Positions 33,448-41,632 are shown, counted from the first letter of the stretch. The stretch: DNA of 64,000 bases from Ramlibacter sp. (GCA_019635435.1 JAHBZM010000001.1:1240001-1304000), one strand, 5' to 3'. Program-made: numbers and translations. Notes: generated from the letters alone by a model not told the origin.

Positions 33448-33813
33448 TGCCTGCTCCTCGACTTGTGGTCGTCGGCCATTAGATCAAGCGCATGGCGCAA
33501 AGCGCAAGGCTTAACCCGCGCGTTGCAGGTGAAGGGGCGTGGCAGCAACAAAAAAGGCGAGGTGCTGACCCTGTTCAACCAGAGCCAACACCCCTGGGTA
33601 CGGCGCGGGGAAGCGGACGGGCTCCACCGCGGCATCACGTTCCGGCGGGCGGTAACCCGCTGTCGGTGTGCCAGGAAGACCCACCGGTAAGTGCGCCTGC
33701 CATGCCTGAAGTGTGCGCCGGGCGCGGCAGAAAGTTTTCCTTGTTTTTCGTCAAATCCAGAGAAATAAAGAAATTTCAACTAATGGGTACTAAAAATAAG
33801 ATAATTAAACTTT
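33448..33813. other. 366-base gap with GC hairpin and AT-rich promoter-like end
   Basis: No convincing gene. The middle contains GCGGG-CGGTAA-CCCGC (hairpin near 33640-33660), set within a looser arm pair TTCCGGCGGG and CCCACCGG. The last 80 bases before the AsnC 2 start are AT-rich, with AGAAATAAAGAAATTTC as a small inverted repeat, a likely promoter/operator zone. I considered a riboswitch here but matched none. Confidence 0.3.
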
Positions 33814-34272
33814 ATGGACGCAACAGACAGAAAAATCCTCCAGACTCTGCAGGCCGATGCCCGGGCCAGCCTCCAGGAAATCAGCCAGGCCGTGGGGCTG
33901 AGCGCCACGCCTTGCTGGAGCCGCATCCGCAAGATGGAAGACAGCGGCGTCATCGAGGGTTACACCATCCGCCTCAATGCCCAGGCCATTGGCCTGAGCG
34001 ACACCGTGCTGGTGCAGGTCACGCTGGACAGTCATTCCGACAACACGCTGGAGAAATTCGGGGAGACGCTGGCCGCCATTCCCGAGGTGATCGAGGCGTA
34101 CCTGGTGTCCGGCGAATATGACTACCTGCTGCGCGTTGCCGTGCGTGACACCCGTGACTACGAGCGACTGCTGCGCGAGCGCCTTTACAAGATCAAGGGC
34201 ATCCGCCACAGCAAGTCCAGCTTCGTGCTGCGCACGCTCAAGAAGGCCGATCTGCCGCTGCTGGGGGCGTAG
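33814..34272 (+). CDS. Lrp/AsnC family regulator (AsnC 2)
   Basis: 152 residues. Helix-turn-helix DRKILQTLQADARASLQEIS, QAVGLSATPCWSRIRKM; then the RAM domain (LSDTVLVQVTLDSHS, EAYLVSGEYDYLLRVAVRD, GIRHSKSSFVLRTLKKA). Typical length. The regulated target is not evident; no transporter or amino acid gene lies immediately adjacent. A small AT-rich inverted repeat precedes the start. Confidence 0.92.
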   Translation: MDATDRKILQTLQADARASLQEISQAVGLSATPCWSRIRKMEDSGVIEGYTIRLNAQAIGLSDTVLVQVTLDSHSDNTLEKFGETLAAIPEVIEAYLVSGEYDYLLRVAVRDTRDYERLLRERLYKIKGIRHSKSSFVLRTLKKADLPLLGA

Positions 34273-34408
34273 TCAGGGGGGCATAGTGGCCAGAAGCGGG
34301 GCTTTGCGTTCATTGCATTTGGTTGCGCTTCTCACGGCTTGCGGCAATTGATCACAGTGGGGTCATCTGGAAGGTCTAGGATGAAGACAGGTTTCCAAGG
34401 GGTATGTC

Positions 34409-34621
34409 ATGCCATCCGCCAACTACCGCATCGAAAGCAACCACGCCGTTTTCAACCGCCTGCTGCCGGCCTCCAGCCTGTCACGAACCTTCGAAGATCC
34501 GTCGCTGGCGGTGGCCGTTGCCGCCAAGAGTGTTACCCAGCCGCTGGGCCAGGAAATCCGCGTGATCCATGTCCCCACGGGGGAGGTGCTGTTTCGCACC
34601 GCCTCGGTCCCGCCCCAGTGA
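34409..34621 (+). CDS. hypothetical protein, 70 residues
   Basis: A compact reading frame with AAGGGG about 9 bases upstream of ATG. The sequence (YRIESNHAVFNRLLPASSL, FEDPSLAVAVAAKSVTQP, IRVIHVPTGEVLFRT) looks like a small soluble domain with a closing beta hairpin. No family recognised. It is followed 16 bases later by another unknown gene. Confidence 0.5.
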   Translation: MPSANYRIESNHAVFNRLLPASSLSRTFEDPSLAVAVAAKSVTQPLGQEIRVIHVPTGEVLFRTASVPPQ

Positions 34622-34637
34622 AGCCCGGCCGCACTGC

Positions 34638-35123
34638 ATGAAATACTCCCTGCGCCGCACCGCCGCCCCTTTGCAAGTTGTCTACAAGTACGGAGGGGCG
34701 TCCGACAGTCTGACGGGGTGCCATTTCACGCTGGAGGAAAACGGCGCTGAATTGACCCTGACCGCCGACCTCACCACCAACTTCCGCACGCGTGACCGCA
34801 GCGCTGACGCCTATGTCGACGCGGTCACCCTGGCGCGCGAGCACCACAAGCTCAAATACCTGCAGTGCCACGACAACCTGCTGCGCGCGCGGCTGGTCCG
34901 GGCCTGGGAGCGGCAGCGCAATCCCCGGCTGCGGCTGGCGCTGGACCTGGGCCGCCGGGGCCTGCTGCTGTACGCGGTGGTCCCGCGCTCGCTGCTCATG
35001 GGCGGCGTGCAGCTTGATGTGCTGTCGGTGCTGGAGGTGGCGCGCCGGGACGAGTCGGCACGGGGTTTCGGGGCTTCGGGCTTTCGCCACTCGGGCTTCC
35101 GGCCCTCGGGCATGCACCTGTAG
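34638..35123 (+). CDS. hypothetical protein with Gly-Phe-rich tail
   Basis: 161 residues from ATG 34638 (MKYSLRRTAAPLQVVYKYGG). A soluble alpha/beta domain (CHFTLEENGAELTLTADLTT, YVDAVTLAREHHKLKYLQCH) and C-terminal low-complexity tail (RGFGASGFRHSGFRPSG) made of three S/R-G-F units. No family recognised. Confidence 0.5.
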   Translation: MKYSLRRTAAPLQVVYKYGGASDSLTGCHFTLEENGAELTLTADLTTNFRTRDRSADAYVDAVTLAREHHKLKYLQCHDNLLRARLVRAWERQRNPRLRLALDLGRRGLLLYAVVPRSLLMGGVQLDVLSVLEVARRDESARGFGASGFRHSGFRPSGMHL

Positions 35124-35224
35124 GACCGCACGGCCCGTCCCAGGGGGGCTCGTCCGACAGGCCGCAGCTGCGGTTGGCCGCATCATGGGTTTCCGGTTGA
35201 TGCCCGATGCCTGCCGGCCTTCAC

Positions 35225-36148
35225 ATGATGCGTTTCCCCTCCTTCCTCTCACAACGACAATCTGGACGCTGGCGCCAGCGATGGCTGGCGGCGCTGGCCG
35301 CGCTGGCGCTGGCCGGGCTCCCCGTCGCGGCCCAGGCGCTTGGTCAGGCCGAGGCGCTGAGAAGCCAGTACCAGTCGCTGGCCGGCCAACTCGCGGACAA
35401 CGATTTTGGCCGCCCGATGGTGATCAATTCGCGCGAAGCGGGGGACATGCTGCAGGGAGATGTCTACGCCGTGCTGGATCATCCGTTCGCGACCGTGAAC
35501 GCGGCGCTGGAGCAACCCGGGCCATGGTGCGACATCCTGATCCTGCCTTTCAACACCAAGTACTGCCGTGCGTCGATGGCGGGAGGCCAGCCGGTGCTGA
35601 AAGTGCGGATCGGCAGGAAATACGACCAGCCCCTGAAGGACGCCTATTTGCTGGCATTCAACTGGTCGCGCCGCGCCGGCACGGCCAGCGACTATTTCGA
35701 GACCCAGCTCACGGCGGCTGACGGCCCGCTGGGCACGCATGACTACCGGGTCACGGTGTCGGCCGTGCCGATTGGCGCAGGGCGCACCTTCCTGCACCTT
35801 CACTACGCCTACCGCTATGGCCTGGCTGGCCGCCTGGCCATGCAGGCCTACCTCGCCACGGCGGGCGCGGGCAAGGTGGGGTTCACCGTGGACGGGCAGG
35901 ACCGGGATGGCCAGGCCCGCTACATCGGGGGCCTGCGCGGCGTCATCGAACGCAATGCCATGCGCTACTACCTGGCGATCGATGCCTACCTCGCGGCGCT
36001 GTCAGCGCCGCCCCAGGAACAGCGCGAGCGGCGCATCCAGCGCTGGTTCAGTGAGAGCGAGCGCTATGCGCGCCAGCTGCGCGAGATGGACCGCCCGACC
36101 TACGTGGCCCTGAAGCGCAGTGAGTACGAGCGCCAGCAGGCGAACTAG
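35225..36148 (+). CDS. hypothetical secreted protein
   Basis: 307 residues from ATG 35225. Signal peptide: RWRQRWLAALAALALAGLPV then AAQA cleavage-like site. The mature protein contains FGRPMVINSREAGDMLQGDV, VLDHPFATVNAALEQPGPWC, ILPFNTKYCRA and RTFLHLHYAYRYGLAGRLAM, faintly recalling a START/SRPBCC-like domain, but I cannot confirm a family. Ends 2 bases from the convergent metK stop. Confidence 0.6.
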   Translation: MMRFPSFLSQRQSGRWRQRWLAALAALALAGLPVAAQALGQAEALRSQYQSLAGQLADNDFGRPMVINSREAGDMLQGDVYAVLDHPFATVNAALEQPGPWCDILILPFNTKYCRASMAGGQPVLKVRIGRKYDQPLKDAYLLAFNWSRRAGTASDYFETQLTAADGPLGTHDYRVTVSAVPIGAGRTFLHLHYAYRYGLAGRLAMQAYLATAGAGKVGFTVDGQDRDGQARYIGGLRGVIERNAMRYYLAIDAYLAALSAPPQEQRERRIQRWFSESERYARQLREMDRPTYVALKRSEYERQQAN

Positions 36149-36149
36149 G

Positions 36150-37334
36150 TTATTTCAGGCCGGCGGCGGCGCGCAGCACCTGGGCCTTGTCGGTGCGCTC
36201 CCAGCTGAATTCCGGCTCCTCGCGGCCGAAGTGCCCGTAAGCCGCCGTCTTTTCATAGATGGGGCGCAGCAGGTCCAGCATCTGGATGATGCCCTTGGGC
36301 CGCAGGTCGAAGTGCTCGGTCACCAGCGCGGCGATCTGCTCATCGGAAATCACGCCCGTGCCCTCGGTGTAGACCGTCACGTTCATGGGCTTGGCCACGC
36401 CAATGGCGTAGGCCACCTGGATCTGGCACTGGCGCGCCAGGCCGGCCGCCACCACGTTCTTGGCCACATAGCGCGCGGCATAGGCGGCCGAGCGGTCCAC
36501 CTTGCTCGGGTCCTTGCCGCTGAAGGCGCCACCGCCATGCGGGCAGGCGCCACCGTAGGTGTCCACAATGATCTTGCGGCCGGTCAGGCCGCAGTCGCCC
36601 TGGGGGCCGCCAATGACGAAGCGGCCGGTGGGGTTGATCAGGTAGCGGGTGTTCTGCAGCCATTCCTTGGGCAGCACGGGCTTGATGATCTCTTCGATGA
36701 TGGCTTCATTGAACGATGCCTTCATCTTGGTGGGCGTTTCGCTCTGGTCGGGGCTGTGCTGGGTGGACAGCACCACGGTGTCAATGCTGTGGGGCTTGCC
36801 GTCCACGTAGCGCATGGTGACCTGGCTCTTGGCGTCGGGGCGCAGGAAGGGCAGCCGGCCGTCCTTGCGCAGCTGCGCCTGCCGCTCCACCAGACGGTGC
36901 GCGTAGTAGATGGGCGCGGGCATCAGCTCGGGCGTTTCGTCGCAGGCGTAGCCGAACATCAGGCCCTGGTCACCGGCGCCGGTGTTCAGGTGGTCGTCGC
37001 TGGCGTGGTCCACACCCTGGGCGATGTCGTTGCTCTGCTTGTCATAGCAGACCATGACGGCGCAGCCCTTGTAGTCGATGCCGTAGTCGGTGTTGTCGTA
37101 GCCGATGCGCTTGATGGTGTCGCGCGCCACCTGGATGTAGTCCACGTGGGCATTGGTGGTGATCTCGCCGGCCAGCACCACGAGCCCGGTGTTGGTCAGC
37201 GTCTCGGCGGCCACCCGGCTGCGCGGGTCCTGCGCGAAGATCGCATCGAGAATCGCGTCAGAGATCTGGTCTGCCACCTTGTCGGGATGGCCTTCTGACA
37301 CGGATTCGGAAGTAAAGAGGAAATCGTTCGCCAT
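36150..37334 (-). CDS. metK: S-adenosylmethionine synthetase
   Basis: 394 residues from ATG 37334, GGAG 9 bases upstream. ESVSEGHPDKVADQISDAIL starts the N-terminal domain; GAGDQGLMFGYACDETPELM (nucleotide loop), GRFVIGGPQGDCGLTGRK and GGGAFSGKDPSKVDRSAAY (phosphate site) are the family signatures. Makes SAM from methionine and ATP. The upstream leader carries a SAM-II-like riboswitch, so expression is probably shut down by SAM. Confidence 0.98.
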   Translation of the reverse strand: MANDFLFTSESVSEGHPDKVADQISDAILDAIFAQDPRSRVAAETLTNTGLVVLAGEITTNAHVDYIQVARDTIKRIGYDNTDYGIDYKGCAVMVCYDKQSNDIAQGVDHASDDHLNTGAGDQGLMFGYACDETPELMPAPIYYAHRLVERQAQLRKDGRLPFLRPDAKSQVTMRYVDGKPHSIDTVVLSTQHSPDQSETPTKMKASFNEAIIEEIIKPVLPKEWLQNTRYLINPTGRFVIGGPQGDCGLTGRKIIVDTYGGACPHGGGAFSGKDPSKVDRSAAYAARYVAKNVVAAGLARQCQIQVAYAIGVAKPMNVTVYTEGTGVISDEQIAALVTEHFDLRPKGIIQMLDLLRPIYEKTAAYGHFGREEPEFSWERTDKAQVLRAAAGLK

Positions 37335-37358
37335 TTGAATAAACTCCGTTGGTTGCTT

Positions 37359-37373
37359 GAGGCGCGTTGCCTC
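37359..37373 (-). promoter_or_regulatory. leader hairpin between riboswitch and metK RBS
   Basis: GAGGC-AACGC-GCCTC forms a 5-bp stem in the metK leader, 12 bases upstream of the GGAG ribosome site and 18 bases downstream of the riboswitch core. It could be part of an expression platform acting on translation. No T run follows, so attenuation by termination is unlikely. Confidence 0.4.
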
Positions 37374-37391
37374 CAGCATGAGCCTTGGCGA

Positions 37392-37447
37392 ACGCTTTAG
37401 CAGCTTTGTTTAATGTCGCCCTGCAAGTAGTTCATAACTCGGCGACC
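37392..37447 (-). promoter_or_regulatory. SAM-II (SAM-alpha)-like riboswitch upstream of metK
   Basis: Read on the minus strand: GTCGCC, a loop GAGTTATGAACTACTTGCAG, GGCGAC (perfect 6-bp stem), then ATTAAACAAAGCTGCTAAAGC. Features recalled for SAM-II RNAs are present: the CTTGCAG loop end, TTAAACAA and GCTAAA. The loop segment AGTTATG can pair with CAAAGCT (6 of 7, one wobble), giving the pseudoknot expected for the class. A TAAAAT -10 box (37453-37458, minus) sits 6 bases before the stem, so transcription would start at the RNA's 5' end. SAM-II is mainly known from Alphaproteobacteria. Confidence 0.72.
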
Positions 37448-37467
37448 GCCCCATTTTAACCAGACCC

Positions 37468-38337
37468 ATGTTGACCCTGTTCCGCGTGCTGTCGATCCTG
37501 CCGCTGTGGCTGTTGCACAGCCTGGGCTGGGCGCTGGGCTGGGCGGCGTTTCTCGGTTCGGGGGTCTACCGGCGCCGCTTTCTGGCCAATCTGGCGCAGG
37601 CGGGCCTGCCGCTGGCGGCCGTGCGGCGCGCCGTGGGCGAGTCGGGCAAGCTGGTTGCCGAACTGCCGCGCCTGTGGTTTGGCGCGCCGGTGCCGGTGCG
37701 CTGGGACGGGGCCCCATTGATCGACGCGGCGCAGGCGCATGGGCGCGGCATCGTGTTTCTCACGCCCCACCTGGGCTGTTTTGAGGTCACGGCCCAAGGC
37801 TACGCCGCGCGCTACGGTGCGCAGCGCGGCCCCATCACCGTGCTCTACCGTCCGGCACGCAAGGCCTGGCTGCGCGGGCTGGTCGATCATTCGCGCGGCC
37901 GTCCGGGGCTGGCCACCGCGCCCACCACCCTGGCCGGGGTCAAGCAGATGCTCAAGGCGCTGAAAGCCGGCGAGGCCGTGGGCCTGTTGCCTGACCAGGT
38001 GCCGCCGCTGGGGCAGGGCGTGTGGGCGCCTTTTTTCGGACGCGACGCCTACACCATGACGCTGTCGGCCCGGCTGGCCCACCAGACCGGCGCGCTAGTG
38101 TTGCTGGCCTGGGGCGAGCGCCTGCCCTGGGGCCGGGGCTTTGTGATTCATGTGCGGCCGTTGCCGCAGGCGCTGGCGCCGGAGCCGGGCGCGGCGGCGG
38201 CCCAGGTGAACGAGGCGATGGCGCAACTGGTCCGCGAATGCCCCTGGCAGTACCTGTGGGGCTATGCCCGCTACAAGGCGCCGCGCGAAGAGCCCCGTGC
38301 CGCCGCGGCTGCGGCCACGAACCAGGGCGCCGCATGA
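37468..38337 (+). CDS. lipid A lauroyl acyltransferase family protein (LpxL/HtrB), first copy
   Basis: 289 residues. N-terminal membrane helix (LTLFRVLSILPLWLLHSLGW), then FLTPHLGCFEVTAQGYAARY with the HX4E acyltransferase motif, TVLYRPARKAWL and VGLLPDQVPP. Such inner-membrane enzymes add secondary acyl chains to lipid A. Its stop overlaps the next acyltransferase start by 4 bases. Divergent from metK. Confidence 0.85.
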   Translation: MLTLFRVLSILPLWLLHSLGWALGWAAFLGSGVYRRRFLANLAQAGLPLAAVRRAVGESGKLVAELPRLWFGAPVPVRWDGAPLIDAAQAHGRGIVFLTPHLGCFEVTAQGYAARYGAQRGPITVLYRPARKAWLRGLVDHSRGRPGLATAPTTLAGVKQMLKALKAGEAVGLLPDQVPPLGQGVWAPFFGRDAYTMTLSARLAHQTGALVLLAWGERLPWGRGFVIHVRPLPQALAPEPGAAAAQVNEAMAQLVRECPWQYLWGYARYKAPREEPRAAAAAATNQGAA

Positions 38338-39200
38338 CCAACCGGCTGGGCATCCAGTTCATGCGCCTGCTGGCGCTGCTGCCACTGGGCTGGGTGCGCG
38401 CGCTGGGCTGGGCGCTGGGCTGGGTGCTGTATGCGCTGGTGGGCTCGCGCCGGCACGTGGTGCGGACGAATCTGGACCTGTGCTTCCCGCAGTGGACCCC
38501 CGCGCAGCGCCGCGCGCTGGTCCCGCGGGTGTTTGTCCGCTTCGCCCAGGCCTGGCTGGACCGGGGCTGGCTCTGGCACGGCACGCCGGCGCTGACCCGG
38601 CGGCGGCTGGTGCTGAGCGGAGCGGTGGACGAACTGGCGGGGGACGCGCCCACGCTGCTGTTTGCGCCGCATTTTGTGGGCATGGATGCCGGCTGGACGG
38701 CGCTGACCCAGCAGGTGCCGCGCCGCTTCGTCGGCATTTACACCGACCAGGCCAACCGCGTGCTGAACGACTGGATTCTCGAAGGCCGCCAGCGCTTCGC
38801 GGCCAATGGCCCGTTTGGCCGGGCCGATGGTGTCAAGGGCCTGGTGGCGGCGCTGCGCCGCGGCGAGCCCATGTACCTGCTGCCCGACATGAATTTCGGG
38901 CCCGAGGAATCGGTCTTTGTGCCGTTCTACGGTGTCAGCGCGGCCACGGTGCCGTCGCTGTCACGGTTTGCGCGGCTGGGGCGGGCCAAGGTGGTGCCGG
39001 TGGTCTCGCGCATGACGCCGCAAGGTTACGAGGTGCAGGTGCTGCCGGCCTGGCAGGCGTTTCCGGGTGACGACGTCGTGGCCGACACCGCCCTCATGAA
39101 CCAGCGTCTGGCGCAATGGATCGACACCATGCCCGACCAGTACTACTGGGTGCACAAGCGCTTCAAGACCCGCCCTCCGGGCGAGCCACCCGTGTATTGA
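38334..39200 (+). CDS. lipid A acyltransferase family protein, second copy
   Basis: 288 residues from ATG 38334. Membrane helix LLALLPLGWVRALGWALGWV, then RTNLDLCFPQWTPAQRR and LLFAPHFVGMDAGWTAL, where HX4D replaces HX4E, as in several LpxL/LpxM-type enzymes; YLLPDMNFGPEESVFVPFYG and YYWVHKRFKTRP are conserved further on. A distant paralogue of the gene before it, probably adding a different acyl chain. Confidence 0.88.
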   Translation: MTNRLGIQFMRLLALLPLGWVRALGWALGWVLYALVGSRRHVVRTNLDLCFPQWTPAQRRALVPRVFVRFAQAWLDRGWLWHGTPALTRRRLVLSGAVDELAGDAPTLLFAPHFVGMDAGWTALTQQVPRRFVGIYTDQANRVLNDWILEGRQRFAANGPFGRADGVKGLVAALRRGEPMYLLPDMNFGPEESVFVPFYGVSAATVPSLSRFARLGRAKVVPVVSRMTPQGYEVQVLPAWQAFPGDDVVADTALMNQRLAQWIDTMPDQYYWVHKRFKTRPPGEPPVY

Positions 39201-39218
39201 TGCGGGCGCGGTGGCGCT

Positions 39219-40136
39219 TCAGGCCGCGAGAAAATCGCCCAGCAGCCGCGCCACGAGCTCGGGCTGCTCATGCACGATCCAGTGGCTGGCGCCTTCGACC
39301 TTGTGCAGCGTCAGGCGGGGAATGTAGTCGCCCAGCCCGTCGATGAGTTCAGGCGGCAGCGCAATGTCGTTCATGGCCCAGACCACCAGGGTGGGCAGGC
39401 TCACGGTCAGCATGGCATGCGGCAGGTCGACGGCGGCGGCGCCCGGGTCTTCGGGCCGGGGTGGGCGCAACGGCGACGCGCGGTAGTAGTTGCAGCCACC
39501 GGTCAGCCCCGCGCCTGGTGCGCTGCCGGGGGCGCCGCGCCAGACCGCGCGATACTGGTCCTTGACCGGCTCGGTGAGCCAGTGCGCGCCTTCGGGGCTG
39601 CCGTTGTGAAAGAACGGCCACATGCGCGCGAAGTCGTTGTCGGCCAGCAGCCTTTCGGCGTCCGGGCGGATCAGGAAGTTCATGTAGGCGCTGGCGGCCT
39701 GCTGCCTGGGGTTGCTTTTGAGCTCGCGCAGGAAAGTCCCCGGGTGAGGGGAGTTGACGATGGCCAGCCTGTGGGCCAGGTGCGGCAGCTGGTTGGCGAA
39801 GTTCCAGGCAACCGCGCCGCCCCAGTCGTGCGCGACCAGGCAATCGATCGGTCCATTCGGGGACTCGATGGCCACCAGCGCCGCAATGTCCTGCACCAGG
39901 TGCTTGGGCCGGTAAGCCGCCACCTCGGCCGGCGCGCTCGATTGTTCAAAGCCGCGCAGGTTGGGCGCCACGCAGCGGTAGCCCTGCGCCGCGAAATGGG
40001 CGAGCAGGCCGTCCCAGACAAAGGCGGCCTCGGGGAAGCCATGGAGAAAAATCATCACGGGCTGGCCGCGCCGGCCCGCCGCGCGGCAGCTCAGGGTGAT
40101 GCCGTGCGGCAGGGGTTGCAGGAAAGTCTCGGTCAT
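39219..40136 (-). CDS. alpha/beta hydrolase, epoxide hydrolase/dehalogenase-like
   Basis: 305 residues. HGFPEAAFVWDG holds the HG-x-P oxyanion motif and CLVAHDWGGAVAWNF has Asp as nucleophile (xDWGG), which separates epoxide hydrolases and haloalkane dehalogenases from Ser-type hydrolases. GASHWIVHEQP carries the catalytic His near the C-terminus and VVWAMNDIALP the acid region. Substrate unknown. It converges on the acyltransferase pair. Confidence 0.85.
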   Translation of the reverse strand: MTETFLQPLPHGITLSCRAAGRRGQPVMIFLHGFPEAAFVWDGLLAHFAAQGYRCVAPNLRGFEQSSAPAEVAAYRPKHLVQDIAALVAIESPNGPIDCLVAHDWGGAVAWNFANQLPHLAHRLAIVNSPHPGTFLRELKSNPRQQAASAYMNFLIRPDAERLLADNDFARMWPFFHNGSPEGAHWLTEPVKDQYRAVWRGAPGSAPGAGLTGGCNYYRASPLRPPRPEDPGAAAVDLPHAMLTVSLPTLVVWAMNDIALPPELIDGLGDYIPRLTLHKVEGASHWIVHEQPELVARLLGDFLAA

Positions 40137-40145
40137 CTGCTCTGC

Positions 40146-40193
40146 TTTTGATAGCGGCCAGTGCCCGTGCTGACTGGACTACAGGCCGATTGG
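40146..40193 (+). repeat. dispersed repeat family 2, copy 2
   Basis: TTTTGATAGCGGCC, about 20 variable bases, then TGGACTACAGGCC. It occupies the 72-base gap between the hydrolase start and engB stop. See copies at 24071, 46961 and 60199. Confidence 0.7.
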
Positions 40194-40208
40194 GCTTGAG
40201 GCGACGGC

Positions 40209-40892
40209 TCAGGCGGCGGGGTGGGCCCACTGCCACAGCAGCAGGGCCGCCTCGTCCACGCCCTGCTTCTTGAGTGCAGAGAACAGTTTGACCTCGCCGC
40301 CGCCGGCCTGCAGTCGCCCAATGGACAGGGCCTTGGCGCCTTCGCTGCGGTTGAGCTTGTCGGCCTTGGTGAGCAGCACCAGGAACTTCAGGCCCTCTTG
40401 CACACGGGGGCGGATCACTTCGAGCAGGATCTCGTCGAGCTCGGTCATGCCATGGCGCGGGTCGCACATCAGCACGATGCCGCGCAGGTTCTCGCGGGTG
40501 ATGAGGTAGTTGGCCATGACCTGCTGCCAGCGGATCTTGTCCTGCTTGGGCACGGCCGCGTAGCCGTAGCCTGGCAGGTCGGCCAGCACGGCGTCGGTCT
40601 CGCCCTGGCGGCCCAGGCTGAACAGGTTGATGCTCTGGGTGCGCCCCGGTGTCTTGGAGGCGAAGGCCAGGCGTTTTTGCTGGGTCAGCGTGTTGATGCA
40701 GGTGGACTTGCCGGCATTGGAGCGCCCGACGAAGGCAATCTCGGGCACATCCAGCGGCGGCAGGAACTCCAGTTTGGGCGCCGTGGTGAGAAATCTGGCG
40801 GTGTGCATCCAGCCCATGGCCTGGGCAGCGGTGACCGGAATATCGGGCGGACGGACGGGGGAGGAGGCGGGTTCGCCCGGGGCAGAGGTCAT
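40209..40892 (-). CDS. engB: ribosome biogenesis GTPase YihA/EngB
   Basis: 227 residues. IAFVGRSNAGKSTCINTLTQ is the P-loop G1 motif, SKTPGRTQSINLF the switch/G2 region, VLADLPGYGYAAVP G3 and VLLTKADKLNR G4. EngB takes part in late 50S subunit assembly. A Met-rich start (MTSAPGEPASSP...) gives a longer N-terminus than average; alternative downstream starts are possible. Divergent from the cytochrome c4 gene. Confidence 0.95.
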   Translation of the reverse strand: MTSAPGEPASSPVRPPDIPVTAAQAMGWMHTARFLTTAPKLEFLPPLDVPEIAFVGRSNAGKSTCINTLTQQKRLAFASKTPGRTQSINLFSLGRQGETDAVLADLPGYGYAAVPKQDKIRWQQVMANYLITRENLRGIVLMCDPRHGMTELDEILLEVIRPRVQEGLKFLVLLTKADKLNRSEGAKALSIGRLQAGGGEVKLFSALKKQGVDEAALLLWQWAHPAA

Positions 40893-40932
40893 GGCTTGTA
40901 TTGGAATCGCGGGGAAACCCGAGTGGGCATTG

Positions 40933-40938
40933 TAGAAT
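40933..40938 (+). promoter_or_regulatory. TAGAAT -10-like box before cytochrome c4
   Basis: TGTAGAATCATGGGG lies 35 bases upstream of the cytochrome c4 ATG. TAGAAT matches five of six bases of a sigma70 -10 box; the -35 region at 17 bases is poor. Candidate promoter only. Confidence 0.35.
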
Positions 40939-40972
40939 CATGGGGTTTTGCGCCAATAAACAGACCCCCGAT

Positions 40973-41632
40973 ATGAAGTTGCTCGCCTCCCTGCTGATGG
41001 CTGCCACGCTGGCAGCCCCCGCCCTGTCCGCCCGCGCCGCCGATGAAAAGCCGGCCACGCCCGAGGCCAAGGCCGAGACCCCCAAGGTCGCCAAGCCCGA
41101 TCTCGTCAAGGGCGAGGCCAGCTTCACGGCCGTGTGCGCGGCCTGCCACGGCGCCGATGGCAACTCGGGCACGCCCGCGAACCCCAAGCTGGCCCAGCAG
41201 CACCCGGAATACCTGGTCAAGCAGTTGCAGGAATTCAAGTCCGGCAAGCGGGCCAACGCCGTCATGCAGGGCTTTGCCTCGGCCCTGAGCGATGCCGACA
41301 TGAAGAACATCGCCTGGTGGGTGACCACCAAGAAGGCCAAGCCCGGCTTCGCCAAGGACAAGGATCTGGTGGCCATGGGCGAGCGCATCTACCGCGGTGG
41401 CATCGCCGACCGCCAGGTGCCTGCCTGCGCCGGCTGCCACAGCCCCAATGGCGCGGGCATCCCGTCGCAGTACCCGCGCCTGTCGGGCCAGCACGCGGAC
41501 TACACCGCCACCCAGCTGACGGCTTTCCGTGACGGCGTGCGCAAGAACAACGCGGTCATGAACGACGTGGCCGCCAAGCTCAACGACCGCGAAATCAAGG
41601 CGGTCTCCGACTACATTGCCGGCCTGCGCTGA
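40973..41632 (+). CDS. cytochrome c4, dihaem
   Basis: 219 residues from ATG 40973. Signal peptide (KLLASLLMAATLAAPALSAR), an Ala/Glu/Lys spacer, then two haem sites CAACH and CAGCH, each with a distal Met region (VMQGFASALSDADMKNIAW and VMNDVAAKLNDREIKAVSDY). Cytochrome c4 carries electrons from complex III to terminal oxidases in the periplasm. The resB/ccsA maturation genes follow. A strong terminator lies after it. Confidence 0.93.
   Translation: MKLLASLLMAATLAAPALSARAADEKPATPEAKAETPKVAKPDLVKGEASFTAVCAACHGADGNSGTPANPKLAQQHPEYLVKQLQEFKSGKRANAVMQGFASALSDADMKNIAWWVTTKKAKPGFAKDKDLVAMGERIYRGGIADRQVPACAGCHSPNGAGIPSQYPRLSGQHADYTATQLTAFRDGVRKNNAVMNDVAAKLNDREIKAVSDYIAGLR

Noticed and set aside
33600..33700. 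Possible cobalamin riboswitch (GGGGAAGCGGAC and GCCAGGAAGACCCACCGG)
   Set aside because: The B12 box and the conserved core between the arms are missing, and the downstream gene is an AsnC regulator with no link to B12.
36120..37298. 392-codon plus-strand frame opposite metK
   Set aside because: Shadow of metK; no domain, repetitive Gly/Val/His composition.
40901..40972. 24-residue N-terminal extension of cytochrome c4
   Set aside because: It would bury the signal peptide; ATG 40973 opens a normal signal sequence.
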